From Candidatus Kerfeldbacteria bacterium RIFOXYC2_FULL_38_9 (GTDB taxonomy: Bacteria > Patescibacteriota > Patescibacteriia > UBA9570 > XYC2-FULL-38-9): DNA of 8,320 nt. Below the pieces are notes generated by a model. It worked only from the letters and a program-made list of their open reading frames with translations. It was not told the origin of the DNA and made no database searches. The stretch spans positions 1 through 8,320 of the forward strand of contig MHKJ01000003.1 of NCBI GenBank assembly GCA_001818355.1, written 5' to 3'. The first letter of the stretch is position 1; each line of letters begins with the position of its first letter. The position numbers were made by a program, and so were the translations under genes. This document shows, piece after piece, positions 7,060 through 8,320 of the stretch.

Positions 7060-7608
7060 TTGCCAGCCGCGCTAGCTAATATGGCGCCGGTCATTTTTAA
7101 GAATCGTTTAAAATTTTTAGCCATACCATTGGATTTTGGAAAAAAATGGCACGGTCAAGAACTTTTAGGCAGTCATAAAACGTGGCGGGGCTTAATAGTG
7201 GGAACGGTGGTTGGCGGATTGGTGTTTTTATTACAGTTTTTCTTGGCTTGTGGTTATGACATTTTTCGTGATGGACGAGATTTGAATTTAATTTATCATG
7301 ATTTTTGGCCGTTTGCCCCACCCGGTATTTTTGAATTGCCATATTTATTTGGTTTTGGTATGGGGTTTACGGCGCTCTTAGGAGATGCCGTAAAATCTTT
7401 TTTTAAACGGCGCATTAAAATAGCTCCGGGCAAAATTTGGTTTCCTTTTGATCAATTAGATTTTTTAATTGCTTCTGCGCTTTTTGCCAGTTTTTTTGTG
7501 CGCTTTTCTCCTTTGATGTGGTTGTATATTATTATCATTGGTCCAATTTTACACATTATTATCAACCGTTTAGCCTTTTGGCTAAAATTAAAAAATACTC
7601 CTTGGTGA
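7060..7608 (+). CDS. CDP-archaeol synthase-like (CarS family) membrane protein
   Basis: This small polytopic membrane protein belongs to the CarS/DUF46 family, whose archaeal members transfer CMP from CTP to archaetidic acid, making CDP-archaeol for polar lipid synthesis. Family motifs, counted from the TTG at 7060: PAALANMAPV (2-11), PLDFGK (23-28), LGSHKTWRG (36-44), LLGDAVKSFFKRR (106-118), PFDQLDF (129-135) and the usual terminal NRLAFWL...PW (169-182). Hydrophobic segments lie near 44-63, 93-108, 136-147 and 152-168. The true N-terminus is probably longer: the frame is open from 7012 and encodes a hydrophobic stretch ending QLLYFFLPAALAN, which matches the family's first helix. No ATG, GTG or TTG exists there, so translation may start at ATT 7015/7018 or ATA 7012/7030. 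In a bacterium the likely role is as a CdsA substitute, making CDP-diacylglycerol; this is inference. It lies 72 bases after gyrB (24 if extended) and may be cotranscribed by read-through. Confidence 0.88.
   Translation: MPAALANMAPVIFKNRLKFLAIPLDFGKKWHGQELLGSHKTWRGLIVGTVVGGLVFLLQFFLACGYDIFRDGRDLNLIYHDFWPFAPPGIFELPYLFGFGMGFTALLGDAVKSFFKRRIKIAPGKIWFPFDQLDFLIASALFASFFVRFSPLMWLYIIIIGPILHIIINRLAFWLKLKNTPW
7569..7586 (+). repeat. Perfect hairpin inside the 3' end of the CarS-like gene
   Basis: TTTAGCC (7569-7575) and GGCTAAA (7580-7586) form a 7-bp stem with a TTTT loop, ending 20 bases before the stop codon. The sequence after it is A-rich rather than T-rich on both strands, so it is not a classical intrinsic terminator. 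It may protect the 3' end or cause pausing. Confidence 0.4.
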
Positions 7609-7631
7609 TTAAATATTTGGCTAAAATTAAA
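7577..7631 (+). repeat. 16-base direct repeat straddling the CarS-like stop codon
   Basis: TTTGGCTAAAATTAAA occurs at 7577-7592 inside the coding region and again at 7616-7631 just after the TGA stop. The copies are 39 bases apart, a multiple of three. The bases between and beyond the copies are not alike, so this is not a full 39-base tandem duplication. Confidence 0.6.
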
Positions 7632-7648
7632 GTGTAAATAACAGATGT

Positions 7649-7676
7649 TTGACAAAAAAACAAGATATGTTAATCT
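7649..7676 (+). promoter_or_regulatory. Promoter for secE-nusG
   Basis: A perfect TTGACA (7649-7654) is followed after 16 bases by TAATCT (7671-7676), which is preceded by TG one base upstream (7668-7669), an extended -10 arrangement. The -10 hexamer itself matches consensus at only three positions. Predicted start is near 7683, about 35 bases before secE. It marks secE as the first gene of a new transcript. Confidence 0.55.
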
Positions 7677-7684
7677 AAGCCTAT

Positions 7685-7705
7685 AAGCCCTTCAGCGGCT
7701 TTTTA
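7685..7705 (+). promoter_or_regulatory. Short hairpin with T-tract in the secE leader
   Basis: AAGCC (7685-7689) pairs with GGCTT (7697-7701) around a 7-base loop, followed by TTT and A-rich sequence up to the secE start. It resembles a small attenuator or terminator hairpin placed right at the predicted transcript start. With only five base pairs the structure is weak. Confidence 0.3.
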
Positions 7706-7717
7706 AAATAGAAAAAA

Positions 7718-7936
7718 ATGGATCAAAAAACACACCAACAAACAAACCAAAAAAGCGGTAACATCTTATTTAATTATTTGAAAGAATCAATTCAAGAATT
7801 GAAAAAAGTTTCGTGGCCCAGCAAGCAAGAAACTTGGAAAAAATCTTGGATTGTGGTTTGGTTCAGTTTGGGTTTTGCGGTTTTTTTAGGAGCAGTTGAT
7901 TTTATCTTAAATAAAATTATAGAAGTTATTTTATAA
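7718..7936 (+). CDS. secE: Preprotein translocase subunit SecE
   Basis: At 72 residues this is the short, single-helix form of SecE, the clamp subunit that stabilises SecY in the SecYEG protein-export channel of the cytoplasmic membrane. The amphipathic helix and hinge carry the family signature ELKKVSWPSKQET (27-39), followed by one membrane helix (about 44-69, IVVWFSLGFAVFLGAVDFIL). The N-terminal 15 residues are polar and Gln-rich. It is followed after three bases by nusG, the canonical secE-nusG order, which supports both calls. The ATG at 7718 has no clear Shine-Dalgarno; only an A-rich stretch precedes it. No tRNA-Trp gene, sometimes found before secE, is present in the leader. Confidence 0.96.
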   Translation: MDQKTHQQTNQKSGNILFNYLKESIQELKKVSWPSKQETWKKSWIVVWFSLGFAVFLGAVDFILNKIIEVIL

Positions 7937-7939
7937 ATT

Positions 7940-8320
7940 ATGCCAAAACAATCAGGAAGCCAAGGAAAGCGTTGGTATGTCATTCATACCTACTCTGGTT
8001 ACGAAGAAAACGTTGCTCATAATTTGCGACAACGTATTGAATCTTTAGACATGGAGGATAAAATTTTTGATGTTTTAGTCCCTAAGGAGAAAAAAATTAA
8101 AATTAAAGCAGGTAAACGCAAGGTGGTAGAAGAAAAAATATTTCCCGGCTACGTTTTAGTTTGCATGTTAGTAACAGATGATTCTTGGTACGTAGTGCGC
8201 AACACCCCAAATGTTACGGGATTTATCGGTACCGGCACCACCCCTACTCCTATTGATGAAAAAGAAATGAAGGCTTTGGAAAGAAGAATGGGCATTGAGG
8301 ACCCCAGCTATTCCATTGAT
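7940..8320 (+). CDS. nusG: Transcription termination/antitermination factor NusG, 5' part
   Basis: The first 127 residues of NusG are visible and the gene runs off the window end. NusG binds the RNA polymerase clamp, increases processivity and links polymerase to Rho or to the ribosome. The NGN domain is seen in full style: KRWYVIHTYSGYEENVAHNLRQ from residue 10, MEDKIFDVLVPKE (38-50), then KRKVVEEKIFPGYVLVCM and SWYVVRNTPNVTGFIG, the most conserved stretch. The C-terminal KOW domain would lie beyond the window. The ATG at 7940 starts three bases after the secE stop, so the two genes are translationally close and surely cotranscribed. Ribosomal protein genes rplK and rplA usually follow, but they are not in view. 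Confidence 0.97.
   Translation, partial: MPKQSGSQGKRWYVIHTYSGYEENVAHNLRQRIESLDMEDKIFDVLVPKEKKIKIKAGKRKVVEEKIFPGYVLVCMLVTDDSWYVVRNTPNVTGFIGTGTTPTPIDEKEMKALERRMGIEDPSYSID

Noticed and set aside
7606..7641. Possible read-through of the CarS-like TGA stop (UGA recoded as glycine, as in Gracilibacteria), adding a second WLKLK-type segment
   Set aside because: Family members end with the same NRLA...PW tail right at this TGA, and the added segment is only about ten residues. The other genes show no internal TGA. Standard code explains everything.
1..8320. CRISPR array, insertion sequence, tRNA or rRNA genes
   Set aside because: No regularly spaced repeats, transposase, terminal inverted repeats, tRNA cloverleaf or rRNA-like sequence was seen on either strand.

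Overview
The window is AT-rich, gene-dense bacterial chromosome. All genes lie on the + strand and are read with the standard bacterial code. The mix of features suggests a member of the Patescibacteria (candidate phyla radiation), probably the Parcubacteria/ABY1 side: a beta-CASP RNase, a compact GyrB, an archaeal-type CDP-archaeol-synthase-like membrane protein, a short SecE, NusG, and no Shine-Dalgarno motif before any start. This placement is inference from gene content and style; no phylogenetic marker was compared.

Layout. Positions 1-807 hold the 3' part of a metallo-beta-lactamase/beta-CASP RNA-processing nuclease. A short intergenic region (808-887) packs a perfect DnaA box, a sigma70-type promoter and an inverted repeat that also looks like a terminator. 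Positions 888-4862 encode the most unusual gene: a 1324-residue exported protein. It has a signal peptide, then a thermolysin-like (M4-type) metallopeptidase domain without the usual FTP/PepSY propeptide, then about 870 residues of Thr/Ser-rich, probably Ig-like beta-sandwich domains. Its 18 cysteines outside the signal peptide fall into nine close pairs. An AT-only terminator-like region and an extended -10 promoter lead to gyrB (4978-6987). After gyrB comes a small polytopic membrane protein of the CarS/CDP-archaeol synthase family (about 7012/7060-7608), whose coding signal runs upstream of any conventional start codon. A promoter and a short leader then precede secE (7718-7936) and nusG (7940 to the window end, truncated), the usual start of the secE-nusG-ribosomal protein cluster.

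How the genes fit together. Most are housekeeping: RNA decay or maturation, DNA supercoiling, phospholipid head-group activation, protein export and transcription elongation. The large protease is the accessory gene. It has its own promoter and probably acts outside the cytoplasmic membrane after Sec export. If the organism is an epibiotic patescibacterium, a role in degrading or binding host or environmental protein is plausible but not shown by the sequence.
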